Shown here: in pieces, positions 12,176-25,200 of the stretch
How positions within the stretch are numbered: position 1 is the first letter of the stretch
Layout: the number at the start of each line of letters is the position of its first letter
Position numbers and translations under genes: made by a program
The notes under the pieces: generated by a model
Databases searched by the model: none
The model's input: only the letters and a program-made list of their open reading frames with translations
Told to the model about the DNA's origin: nothing
Assembly (NCBI GenBank): GCA_019055375.1
Contig: JAHQIW010006941.1
Coordinates: forward strand, 62,001 to 126,000
Reading direction: 5' to 3'
Source: Parelaphostrongylus tenuis
Taxonomy: Eukaryota > Nematoda > Chromadorea > Rhabditida > Metastrongylidae
DNA: 64,000 nt

Positions 12176-13980
12176 TATATATATATATATATATATAGGA
12201 ATGAGCATACTTCACTTCTTAAACAACATCTCGTCCCAGCTTGACGAACTTTTTTTAAAAAATTGGAGACAAGCTTCATCTGTCACAAATTTGATTATTT
12301 TGAGAACAGCTTGTGTTTGAAGTATTAGTGAGTAAAAAAGCTCGTTCCTTTTCTGTCGTTTCCCATCTTTTTTTTTCTAGATACGTGAATGGATAGTCTG
12401 CTGTGAAGTTGTTCATTTTGCCTAAAGAATTCCTTGACGTTAGTCATAATGCCTTTGAATATAGTACCAACGTTTCGAATACCCCTCACTCATTATTTAT
12501 GTTGGATGGTACATCATGACTTTTCCCAATTTTTACATGTCTATCGAAGGCTTGAGGCGAATCTGTTCACAACAGTACGCAAGCGTTCGTCTCCATGTTT
12601 ACATGAACCTACGTATTCGGATCGAACCACAGCATTAACTTCATCTTCATCCGCTTATAACAAAGAATTTTCACTTATGACGTGATGAGCTTAAGACGGT
12701 TGGAAATAAGCATTAGCAACATACAGATATGCAAGTGGAATGCTGGAGTAGCCTTCTGTCCACACTGCATCTGCTTAACAGTGAAATAGTTGAAAATAAA
12801 GGGAAAAGTATCTGGTAATGACAGTTGGACAAAATCGAAACTACGAGTTCATACTTTCATTTGTGATAGGTGTGTTTATTCTCACATTAACTCTCTTCTA
12901 CGCTGATAATTTATTGTGATTGAACATTATTCCTGAAGTTAACATTAAGTGCAGTAGATATACTTCGTCGTTTTGCTTGGTATGTCCTCGATTATTTCAA
13001 GTGTCACAGCCAATACCGTAATGAGAACGCCTATTTTAGAGTGGCGTTATTTCAAGAACCATCTTTCATTAAACTTCAGTATAAATAATCAGCATTTTTA
13101 GACTACTGAGTTTAGACGACAATGTAATAGAAAGATCTATTCGGCTAATATTTTTTGAACTTTCTTTCCCTACGGCGAGAGCTATATTGATTCAAGCCAA
13201 TTGCTATCGAAATGTTACAAGAAACCTCTTCATTACCCCTTCTCTTGGTTCAAAAATCTTACAAAACATACGTTAGAGACTGGTGAACACTGAGTTTTAT
13301 CATAGATTGAAGAGTAATTTGCAAATGAAAAGCTATTCCTAAAAGATTAGAATGCCCACCAGTTAATGAGACATCGAGAATTGAATTCATTCAATTTTGT
13401 GGTGATATCATCACAATTCACAGAACCAAGAGTCTTTCTAATTTTTTTTTTCAATAAACGATGACAATTCAAAGAACGTTCAGTTTTTTTAGCGCTGATT
13501 AACCAATAATTTTGGAATCCTTCATTATTGTCACTGACAAACTTCATTTCGCTACAACTCCTTTATTGGAATTCTTGTGTTTGATGAGGGAATTTTGTAG
13601 TATCGATATTTTGCATACTATTTTACTCATATTTTCAAGGAATTATCTACTAGAAAAATCTCCAAGTGAACAAATGCATTCCATTCAAACCTTATACGAA
13701 AAGTGAACCTGTCTGTAAATGTTTCTTATAGAGTTTCACCTATTTCCATTCTTTCAACAAAGATGAACTCTTGTTGAATTCTTATACTTCACTTTACAAT
13801 CTTAATAATGTCGTCGAGCCATCTTATTGCAAAATTCTTGCTAGACAAATCAGGTTCTACCTTTATAAATTTGAAAATCAGTGCAAGTTAACTTCGAACT
13901 GAAAGATCTATACTTTAAAGAGATTAGCTTGCTATTTCAAGCAATTTCGTAAAGCACCTATCTCATTTTTAGTGGAGGAA
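11351..13980. other. No gene recognised; contains an AT microsatellite
   Basis: Unassigned AT-rich sequence. Apart from the simple repeat at 12139-12198, nothing stands out. Confidence 0.4.
12139..12198. repeat. AT dinucleotide microsatellite
   Basis: About 60 bases of TA repeats interrupted by a single G and a phase slip. Likely polymorphic. Confidence 0.95.
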
Positions 13981-13987
13981 AACCCAG

Positions 13988-14200
13988 TTGTGCCATAGTT
14001 ACACGATTATTTGTAGAAACTATGGAGAACGAAAGAACATAACAGCGAGGCGAACTGTCTCTAAAGAAACAAAAAGTAGTGGAATCCAGCTTTCATTAAA
14101 CTTTCCGAAATGGAAACTTAGCAAAACCTCAAGTGTTTGCTCAAAGCACTTACTTGGAAATAACTTTTTTGGTTTGCGTCTACATGAAAATTGCATTTGA
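13988..14200 (+). pseudogene. Possible THAP-type zinc-finger fragment
   Basis: A 70-codon open frame has the outline of a THAP DNA-binding domain. There are two cysteines near the start (CHSYTIICRNYGERKN), a basic linker, then WKLSKTSSVCSKH, which resembles the tryptophan and C-x2-H zinc-binding end of THAP domains. The spacing of the first two cysteines (six residues apart) is wider than the usual two to four, and no other exon or transposase domain was found nearby. It may be a decayed host gene or transposon. Weak evidence. Confidence 0.25.
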
Positions 14201-17200
14201 CATTAATGAAGTACTGAGTAGTTGCTCTTCCATTAGTTAACTCGATTTAGCTGCTGATTAGACGCTGTGAAGAATTCAGTTATGGTCAAAAAACACAAGA
14301 GAGATTGAGAATTGGTTCAACAATTTCACAACGATGTCGATTTTCCAATATCTGGCGATGAATAGTGATAACCAGAAAACTTGACGATCTTCGTTTTCAA
14401 TAGATTGGCACAAAAGACATTCTATCGTATGATCATGCAAAGTATTTTTTCAATTTGACATATGTCTAAAATAAATATTAAGAACTGACAGAAAAGTTAG
14501 TCAACGCACGATGGACGAACTCTCCGTTCTTTTACTGTTGTAATGTTGCGAATATGAAATTGGACGATGAATAACGAAGGGAGCAAAAAATTTTAGAGCT
14601 AGAAAATTCAGAACTCATAAGGGAGGAAAATAACCACATACTTTTTCAAGAATCGAATGACCATCTTAAAACTTTGATTTCTCCTATAATGTTTCCTACA
14701 AGAAGTGATATGTTAGCCGAAAGTTACTTCTTTCGGAAGCTGACGTGAGATTTCAACCTTTATTTTCAATTGGCATATCTCAGCTCAAAATAAACTCGAC
14801 TGAATATGGTAATAATCAGTAGGATTTATACATTTTGCAGGCAAGAAACAATTTATTTTAACTAATTTCGTGAAATTTTGTGCGTTCGGCAATGATAAAG
14901 TCGTTGGAGGTAGTGTCGGTAGGACTTGAATTTCGAAGCATTCATCGTACGGGAAGCTACTGAGACGTTTGGAGATGTGGTGGTTGAAATGCCAAAGGTC
15001 TGACTGATATGGTTGATGAGACGTACTGTCGCAGCCCATTTCGTTCACCGTCTATACTGTAAGACGACGTGTATTCTGAGCTACCGTTCGTAAAGGTCAT
15101 TCCGGTTGTACAGTGTCTATTCACCATAGTCCTTTCTTCAACTTTTGCAAATGCTCGCAAAGAGTTAAAAATCTATTCGAAATTCATGGACAAGTTCTCA
15201 TAGTTGTCAATTCATTTGCTTATAGCAAGGTCTTGTTTTCTTCATCGTCATTTGCAAAAAAAAGTCCGCCATTTCACTCATCTTCGTGCCAACTTGCAAC
15301 CACGAAATTTTTCAGGGCAACACTGCACTGTGCGTTCATTAACGCGTTTTCAATCCCATATTCCGTAAGCGTTTCGCAATTTCGAACTGCGTGAAGTTTG
15401 AGTTCGAAATCGTAGAAATAGATTTGACGATACTTTTGTTCTGGCGTGATAATTCTTACCTTTAAGGTTTATTAAACGCAATTTATGTTCTAATTCAGTT
15501 ATGGGAAACAAATTACATAAATGTGCTTTTCATTGAGGTGTGAAATGTTTGAGAAAAAAGGGATTGCTAAAAGATGTGCGAGAAAAGTAGAGTCACAAAT
15601 CTGACATCAATTTCCGTACAATCTCATGGATAATTGAGGGAATCCTTTTAGAATCCTTTTAGTGTTGCTGTTACAGGTAGATTTTTCATTTGAGTATAGC
15701 ACCTTGCTGTTAGGTGAGCTTTCCGCTATATACAGATGGAGAGATGATAATCGCTCTACTACGTTCCCAGTTCTCTACCACATTACATCAGCAGCTCCCT
15801 AAATCAAAAGATTTACCATTTTGTGACAGAGTTTCCTCTGTGGATTAGATAGGATTAGATACAAGGTGCTTTCGGTTTAATTTCGATCCCTGATCAATTT
15901 GAAAGGTTTTCTCAATTTGAATATCTTCGCCAGTAACGAGAACCATCTCTACATCACTTTGACAGCTGATACCATCTCGTCGCCAGGACAGATGCTAAAC
16001 CACTGAAAACAATGACAGGACAGTATTTATTCAAGTGATTTTTGGTTCTAAGTCGCGAAGCTTCAGCTCATCCATTAGTGCTCTACCATGGTCGAATTTT
16101 CGCGTTTATGCCTAACTGTCATAGTTATATCAATGAGATTTCAAAGTTGGCATACATATGTATCTGACGTTATTCTCCAAAAGATTTTGACGCCTTCTGA
16201 TCGGATTGAACGCCTTGAAGATCATTGCAATGCAGATTTGAATTGGATAACATTTCCGAATAATCTCCTAGATGCTTTAACGAACGCCCGCTTTCTTCAC
16301 TATCAAGTGCAGCATAGTATTAGTGAGGAGACCTAATCTTAAAAAGCAAATGAAACATGATGACAATTACAGGAATGGAATATCAAGAGGAGTTACGCAA
16401 TGACCAATTTAGTAACATGCTTGTACATTTATTGGTATGTTGTCACCAAACAAAATGTTTTCAAAACGATTAACCCGTAGTCTATCCATTTTCTTGTTTG
16501 GGCTTATTTTGGCGTTGATAAGATTGTAGAAATAATACTGCTGTGTTAGAAAGAAAAATATTTCCGAAAATGCTAATCTTATAATTGAATATTAACGGCA
16601 CATACGGGCACACTTTTCGTCGCCGCAGCGTCTTCGTTTTTATACGTGATTTGAATGTCGGTTCAATGGTTTCCATTCCGTTCGTCTTTGTCATTGCCCA
16701 GTGACTAAATTTTACTAAAGCAAATTCGTCCTACAGCCCTCACTTTGAAAGCTTTTGTAACTTACTCTTTTGAGCCACAACACAGCGTTGACGTAATCAT
16801 GTACTATCGAGCGTGCATTAAGCAATAGAGCCTTGATTAGTCGCATCAGCTCATTCGTAACGACGATGCGACCTTTACAGCGGTTATTTATAATGGGACA
16901 CAGTGGCCGATATGACCTCTGGAAAAGCTATTCCTTCCAATGAAATTTTTGGTGCACATAAATTACACTCATACACTTGTTGCAAATTTTTAGTTCATTC
17001 ACTATAGATATTAAGAAGCAGTTTGCCCAGAAAAGGTGTCTCAATAATTTATCACTTTGTATTTAATTTTCGGCGAGAGACTATCACTGTCGACGTGCCT
17101 GCACGTCTTTGAGAGTGTTAATGGTGAAGAAGCGCACACATACCTTTCTCTGAAAGAACTGATATTGCATGCAATGTGTGGCGTTATTTTGACGACCGAT

Positions 17201-17545
17201 TCATTATTCTAATTTTAAGTTACTATGACGGCATTTAAGTACTGTATAAAGAAGGGATACCGAAGCAACAAAGCAGACCTCGTTGTTCCTTGAACAACTC
17301 ATAAAAGTTCTTTCACATACCAAGAGCACTTGATTTCCAAGTAGACAAGTGTCTTCTTTCTATATGAAAATTTGTATGAGCACCAAAAACATGAGAGAGT
17401 GTGTGGTAAGACATGAAGCGCGCATAGGACGAGAAAAGTGCGGAAATCCTCTCAAAATGCGGAGAAAACAAGATTGGCACTTTTGAGATCCGTTTTTATA
17501 GTGTTTATTTTCACTGTACGGATCCAAGTACTTCTAGCACTTAAT
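14201..17545. other. No gene assigned; weak coding hints
   Basis: On the minus strand at 15160-14785, overlapping open frames include NGSSEYTSSYSI and SHQPYQSDLWHFNHHISKRL, with GTATAG/ACGG and AAG/TCCT edges. This could be an exon pair of an unknown gene. On the plus strand 16088-16336 is an 82-codon frame with a hydrophobic start (LCLTVIVISM). Neither matches a family I know. Confidence 0.2.
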
Positions 17546-17547
17546 AC

Positions 17548-17738
17548 GCTTTTCGTCATCTTATTGAACTTCGTAGAATACTGGCCGAGCGAGTATCCTT
17601 GCAAGCTCGAGTATATCCTGGCTGTGGCGTTCCATTGAGCGTTGTTGTTGACTGCCGGAGAGAGTTAAGAGGTGGAGCTTCGCTCCACACGCTCAATAAC
17701 ATCACAACCGCATGGCCACGGAGCCCGCGAAAAACCAA
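17548..17738 (-). repeat. SINE-B copy
   Basis: A second tRNA-headed SINE family. Read on the minus strand it starts at a GGGCTCCGTGGCCATGCGG head (A box), followed by a degenerate B box, GTTGACAACAACGCT-type body and a tail with CCAGTATTCTAC. The same unit occurs at 48613-48803 and 62484-62665. Confidence 0.7.
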
Positions 17739-19257
17739 ATTAATGTTACGGAAATCAGGCGAAACTGTGAAGCGTTGTGGAAGGCTTAAGCTTCACATGA
17801 TTCACTGCGAACCGGGCAAAAATTTTTGTAGCCATCTCATGCGAACGCCACGAAAAGCTAGGCGTCGTTGTGAGCGTGCTAACCATAATGCTTGTACAGA
17901 AATTCCGTCAATATTTTCCACATTATCCGAGTTCGATAATGACTGTGATGTTTGTTTCAGTAGAGCATCCGCACTTCCCTAGTCGTCCTATTTTTAGGAT
18001 CTTCCTCGAAAATAATCAACACCGATGAGTTTCAGCGATTACCCGAAATTAGCCAGCATTGATGCCTTTTGTGCGGCCAAAGGACTTCCGCTTTGAAAAG
18101 GCCCTTTACAACTCAGGTTCACAGGACGCCCACTGCTCTCTAATCAATAGACTATTTACAAATGTTACTTCACACATTGAAAAAGCATGATTTTTCTTTA
18201 CTTTTGAGTCATGAATTGCTTCTTCGATTCTAATTCACTTATAGCTCTTTTTGGATTGTTGAGCATTTAAGTTCAAAATAGTTCTGTAGTTGATTACCGA
18301 CAATGCTATTCGTTATTGCAGCAGCACGTCACTTCGTTACCATCGCTTGAAAAAATCTCTCACTGCCATTCTGCTACACAATTCAGAATTCATCCAGAAT
18401 AGCTCTGAGCACCTTTCGTGTCCCTAGTTAATCTTACGTTCTCCAAATTTGACTAAGCATTTTTTTGCATTAAAGTGTGAAATTAGACACTTCTCACATG
18501 TGACAAAGGAGATTTGATTCAGCCTTCTGCAATATAGTTTCGACAACCTCAGCAAAGCGAATGGAAATGGCGCAACGGTGATATGCACAACCTTTTTTTT
18601 AAAGCTACAGAAAATGAAGTTTTTTTGATGCTTAATCTGTTCAACACTGTTTCTTAGACGATATATTTTACAAATCCAGACCACAGTAAACGCGTTCGGA
18701 TACGAATCACCTAAAAGTGGAGGATTTGTGAACGATTACAAAGACTCTAATTAACAATGTCATGTTTACCCGTAGTTGGGTAGGTCGGCTACCATATCAA
18801 CGTTTGAATATCATGCATAAACACTACAGTTGAAATAATTGGCAGCAGTAACAGGCGTACAACGGTTCAAACGCATTCTTACATGCTTTGTATCCTAGTA
18901 TTAACCGCTGTTATTCAATATCAAGTTGATCTTAATATAGTTCTGCTTGATTTGTTCATAATACGTTGGTTTTCTATTAACCTTCCGATGTTATATTGTA
19001 TGGAGTCCACGAAGTTCTTTCACAAGTCAATCAGATCTTCTAGGGGACATTTATGAAATTTGAACCGGCGAAGTTTTCTCTTCAGCTAAATCATATCAGG
19101 ATTTAGTCTCTTACCAAATTGTAAAAGTAATCATTGTCAAGAATTCGTGTATATATGTTCTAGGTGTCTTAAACTTATGAATGATGCTTTTTCTACGTTT
19201 CATATTTGTGGTCGATAAACAGTGGCGATTTTGTTCTGTAGAGTTTTGCTCTCTAGA
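17739..19257. other. Region upstream of the peptide receptor
   Basis: No recognised gene. A frame continues from the SINE to 17982 (arginine-rich piece KARRRCERANHNAC) but lacks support. The promoter and any trans-splice acceptor of the receptor should lie in the last few hundred bases. I see no diagnostic element. Confidence 0.3.
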
Positions 19258-22200
19258 ATGGAGAACACTTCACTACCTCAGTTTCCACTAATTGACTGGT
19301 GTTTTGACATTGAAATGTACTACGCCAGTTCTGAACAGAATATTGCCGCACAAATGCGATACACTTTCCAAGAGTATAAACGCTTTAGGTAATTAATCAA
19401 TTTCTAACATAAACCCGTCCAGAACTTGCTATAATGTTCATCAATGTGATAGTTACAGCTTTCGCTACAATGGAGTCTTGACATCAGTATTGGTTGCCTT
19501 AGGTCTCGCCGGTAGCATCCTACTATTAAAACAGGTATAGAGGAATTACATCCTTGTTTTTTTGGTAATCTTTTTAAAGATGAAATAAGAATTTATTTTC
19601 AGATTTACAGCTCTCATATATTTTCCAAGCGTTTAGCTATTCATCTAGGCATGATTTGCATATGGGACAGCCTATACTTACTGGCTTGCCTTGGTGAACG
19701 CTTTATTTTTGTATTTAGGAATGATTGGCTCTAGTTTGTGTACAATATTTATCCACTTAAACGACAAAGATTCGTCTTAAATTTGATGGCTTTCTTGAAA
19801 AGTCGTCATTTGGTTTTCGCCGATTATTTTAATCTCTTCCTTCGTTGTTTATTCATTTACTACAAAAATTCCAGCAGTAACCTAAGAGATTCAACGCAGT
19901 AGACTTCGACTTTCATTTTTTAGTAACATACGGCATACCGTCGTTGTTGTATGGTATGATACCTGTCTACGGTATCATGGCGTATATTCTATTCCTACTC
20001 CAACCTTTCGCCTCATTTTGCGTTTCTTGTACAATCTGGCAGGTTTTTGCCATCACACTCGAAAGGTGGGTAGCTTGACAACTAAGCGGATATTGTGCAT
20101 AGTTTCCTTCGATTTCGATCTAGTATCAAACTCTCAAGAAATATAATTAACGAAAGATGATCAACACGCGTATAAATTGAGTGTATAGCTGAACCATGAA
20201 AAACGACCTTTAGACAAATGACAGTCACAGCTCTGCCATTTTTCATTATGCAACACAGCTGCTACTAATATTATTAATTAAACAATGTCAAAAACATGAA
20301 AATCGCCTGACAGTCCAATTTGTCGCATATTGATTCATTACTCTAGGAAGTTAAAATATAAAAAAATGCTTGAAATATTTGAAATAGCTTGCACTGGTTG
20401 ACGTAGGTCTGTATTTTCATGTGAAGGGTTCCGCACTGCAGCGCAAGCTGCCATAAATTTTCGACAATCATTTGCTGGGCTCAGATGTTCTAAATTGATA
20501 TTCTCTGGTCTCTGCTCAATGGACCAAAAAATCCAGCGAATATCATTCCATTTCGTTAAAGGGACATAAACACTTACTATAGCATCGAAATAAACTAGAC
20601 TTCAACCACTCCATCGTGGTTATCCATTATAAAGAGCATCGTTGCCTTATAGATTGGTCCTAATAGCCTGCTTTGGTTTCCGTCTTAGTTAACTTAATTC
20701 AACTCGTGTTTAGTATTTCAACCAGACTCTAAACAGAAATGGATATTTTCTTTACAGTCATTCTATATCAAAATACTTCTCGAGAAAACCGGGACTGTCT
20801 GTCAATTTTTCACATTCTCCAGCCTTTCAGTACCCGACTACTTAGTTGACTGCCGTTTTGAAAGTGAATTTAATCACTCATAAAAATCGTCCTATCTGAT
20901 TGCAGTAATCTTCGACGCTATTAACCTTCAAGTTTTTCCCGAATTTTGTAGTAAATGGATCATTACAGCACCTGAGAAGCGTTTTGCAGGCAATAGCCGC
21001 CAATTTCCAAACCTCGATTTGCTTATCGAATGAATACTTCCAAAAACATGGGAGTTTTCTAATGAAATTTAGATTTGTGTCACCACTAGAGAGGATCTAA
21101 TCCTCTGTAAGTGGTTGAACATGATTGTGCGCACGAATTTCACGTACACTACTTAGATCTTTCTTTACAAACTAAGGTAGTATAAATTTCACTACTTCTC
21201 AAGCTATCGAATCATTACTGTAGTCTGGTGAAGAGAACTTCTTTTAAGCAAAAACTGAAGAAACACAAGTGCATTCCACACTATGCGATGACAATCCAGT
21301 CAATTCGTATTGGAAAGCAGAAAGTCTAAGGAGAACTGGGCGCTATTCCTGCTAAAATAAGTTTCTAGAAGAACCTCTATTGAAAATCAAGTTTGCTGTC
21401 GCAACAAAGTTTGCGTAGAATCAAAATTTTGTTACATTATGCCGAACAATGCGATGTGAAATCAAAAAAGAACTATTTCTGCAACATTTTATCTACTTCT
21501 CTCGAGGTACGCTGTATGAAGGTCATTTGACAAGTAAAGCTCAGTATTAGAAACGGCATTTTTTGAGCTATCGTTTGGCTATCAGAACATAGACTAAGAA
21601 AAGACAAATGTTGTATCATTTTGAGCAAATAGTTGTGGGAAATTCATGAAATTCTCGTTTTTTCGCACTTCTGTGTCGTTTGTAATTGATAATTTTGCAT
21701 ATATCTACTCCATTGAATGTAGCTCCAAAAGTCTAGTGAACAGTATGATCTGCGTGTTTTGATTCGCCATTATTGGCGAAATGGTTTAACAATTCTCAAA
21801 GCAGTTGATGAGATATATGAGAGTGAAGGTGTTGGTATGGCGACAAGTCGTCTGAGAGCAGACGACTTGAGCATTTCAAAGAAGGCAAAGAACATTGATC
21901 TTGAAGACATGCCTCATTTTGGCCACGCATCTGTTTTGCATGAAAACGACTTGCAAGCCGCTGTGGATGTTAAGCCTACGTCGAGTACTCGTGCTTTGCT
22001 TGAAGAGCTCGGTGTTTCGCAGCAGACATTGTCAACAAGCTGCACCAATTTGACTTTGTCCCCAAGAAACCTCACCAGGATCTGCATAAACCTTGTACGA
22101 TTTTACCTTCTTCGGTCAATGCAACACTTTTTGTCTTGCCGTCGATATGAATGATTTACTTTTATTCAGGAAGGATGTCAAGAGTTTTCGATTAAAAGGA

Positions 22201-25200
22201 ACCCTAGAATGGTTCGAACATATTCGGAATCTTGCAGAACGATAACAGAAAGTCGTGGACAGTGGCGACATGAAGAATAGTTATTGTTGTTTTCCCAATC
22301 ATGTTGTTCTCGCTTTGAAATATGAGAGAAATTTTCGGTGAACGTTCCTCGTACCAGAACAAGCTCTTAAAAAATTTCTTATATGGCACTTTACCTTCTA
22401 GTGATGATATTATCTTCTCAAAACCTCGATTCACGAAATAGATTCTTTTTTCATTAGAGCGTATGTAATCACGTAATTTCTGCCGCACGTCGCGCATTAC
22501 ATTGTGAACGGTGGCACATTTGAGTGCCACTGAAACTCAAGCGGTTAAGCTTGCAGGAGATTGGCAAATCTGCTTCAAAAATAACTATCGACGTTCGGCA
22601 CTTTCATTTCTTCGGAGCCGTTAAACTTTTTGGGCAAGATTACCATTATGTTGTTGCACCAATATTGGTAAACACTATCGTTTCATAGATTATATAACCA
22701 TTTTGAGCGCTCCAATAGTGTTGATTCTCCTTTCAATAATTCCAGTTTTCTGTGTGTTGTTTAACGTATGCGTGCAGTTGGGCTTTTATTTCTCTGTGCT
22801 TCAACTTAATAGGTCTCTTACCAATTTTCAGATAGGTTTTGAGATTTTCTTGCAGCAGCAGCAGTAGATTTTCCAATTTCCGCTAAAAGTGCAATGGCAT
22901 GACATTTTGAACAGCCCTTCCATAGCTTTCAAAGGAAGAAGCACGCATATGCCATGGAAACGACATTTTAACATAAACAGTACGTAGGGAAGAAATAAAG
23001 TAGCTCTTGATTTACATTTCATATATACCAAAATTAGATGCCTAAGTTTCTTTTCGGTTATTCGAGAACAAATCAAGAAACGACTCCTTTTACTAGGAAG
23101 AACTCTACGCACGAGACTTAATAATCATTTGAAAGCTTGAATCTGTGGCTTCTATAGTACGTTGGCTTCAAAAGAAACTTTTGCATAACGTTGCAGCAAA
23201 AGATGATATTGGTGCTTTTTACATGCATATTGCTTTCAGAACAGAACTCTTTCCTCAAATTATGAGTAATTATTCGATAGCGTAAGTTTCAACGAATCCA
23301 ACGACTGCTCATTTTTTTGAAAAGATTATTACATTGCAGTGTAGAAGTGAACATAAGATCGACTTCACAAATACGGCTCATTTGTTTTTCGGCTGGTGTG
23401 TGAGCTGACTGTATGTTGGCCGTGAATTCGAAAGAGCGCTTCGCGATTGATCCATTGATCGCGTTGGCGCAGCTCAAATGTGGAGTGCAACTTTTGTTAC
23501 TTAATTTGGAGTTTTCCTCCACTTCAGAAGAAACTCCAAGTAGAGCGTGTGGCTGTGCTACTACAAAACTTCCTCCAGGCGTTCATATGCTTTTCAAACT
23601 TACAGCGAAGTAACAGCATAGGCGCGTGACAAGTGTAAAATATAGTTTAATTTTAAATGACACAGCGTTACAAAAAGGTCTTTTGAGAAAATGATTACGT
23701 AGTGAAATAGCAACCTTCAGATGGTTACTAACGCTTCTATGAAAAGTTTAAGTTCTTTTCTGTTAGACTGCGACATATGAATATTCTACCCCATACACTG
23801 GACAAAAACACTTCATAAGAGTGTTAGTAATTATTCGAAAGCTCTAACCTCTAGCTAGAGAGGTACGTGACCGGTTTTTCAAATTACCATTTTATAACAC
23901 TGTTAAGTTCAAAATGAAATTATGTTTTACACCAACCGCGCAACTCAACCATTACTTCGCTGAAAGCACAATGAGCCGTGAACGCGTAAAGAAAGGGACT
24001 TGACTTGTGAAAATGTGCGTGTGAAATCTGATTGTTTTTCTTTAGTTGTAGAGTTATAAAAAAGACTCTCTTCAAAAACGGCTATGTATTGCGCTCGCCA
24101 GAGATTTAGGCTTTCGAATGATTACTAACACTATCATGAAACGTTCTTGTTCGGAGAATAGTGTCTAATATTCAGTTGTCCCCGTCTAACGAAAAGTACC
24201 CAAATTTTCGTTCAAGGAATGGGGTCGCTTTTTTATTTATCCTCGATAACTAAAAAGAACCCTCGTAGTTTTTATCTAACTCAACATCAAAAGACTCAAA
24301 TTGCTAAACTGTGCTTGAACGATCACGTAGAATCTATGTATGCTCTCACTTGTTAACGTTTTCAACGTAGCGCCTGAGATGCACTGTGCGCATTGCGTGC
24401 GTGTGGAAACGGTTGACCGAAATGCGGAGTTTATGCACTCATTGTTTTTTTTTTTTTGCTACATTTTCTCGCAGGAGACTTGCTGTGAAGCTATTAAGCA
24501 CTGCAGAGAATGTTGCTGGTAAAATGTGGAGATGTCTGCACTTACAAACTGATGTTGTGGCTTAAAAATACCATTCCACAATGGTAAGAGGAAAACTGTT
24601 AAGGAGATGTCATAGAGTGACTCATTAATCGGAAATCTCTTCACTAATATGTTCCAAAACAGGCTGCTATAAGGGACAGATATCAAACCTTTCTATGGCT
24701 AGGCTTCTACAGATGTTGTGAACGTCTTAATCCAGCCGTTACATTTACTTAGCTGCGTTTTCTAATCATGCAACCATTTTACAAATCCTGTGTAGAATTA
24801 ATATTCTTTACACTCCTGTTGATGTTCCTATTTGCAGTCAACAGTTTTTACGGAAGAACTTACAAATCATATTTTTTAAACTTTTAACTTACCAATCTCC
24901 TACGCTTTGTATGATTTGTACTAAGACAGCCTCAACAGAAGTTTTTAACAAACGCTTCATTTATAGGGGAAATCTTTTTAACATGCACTTCGGTGTATTC
25001 GGTCATCATGCTTTCACAATGCCCTCATAAACAATCCTACACACCGACTCCTCGCTTTCGTTTAGCAAACGAATATTCAATGAAATGGAAGTATTCCCGT
25101 CCGTAGACTCCCAGCATTGAGGCATTCAGTAAGGTGTTTCGTGTACTCACACGCTCACTATTGTTCTTCGGGCAGTGTTGTACTATGGAGACGCCAATTC

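Noticed and set aside
16088..16336. 82-codon frame with a signal-like start
   Set aside because: No splice support, no family resemblance, and the hydrophobic stretch is short and interrupted by arginine. ORFs this long are expected by chance here.
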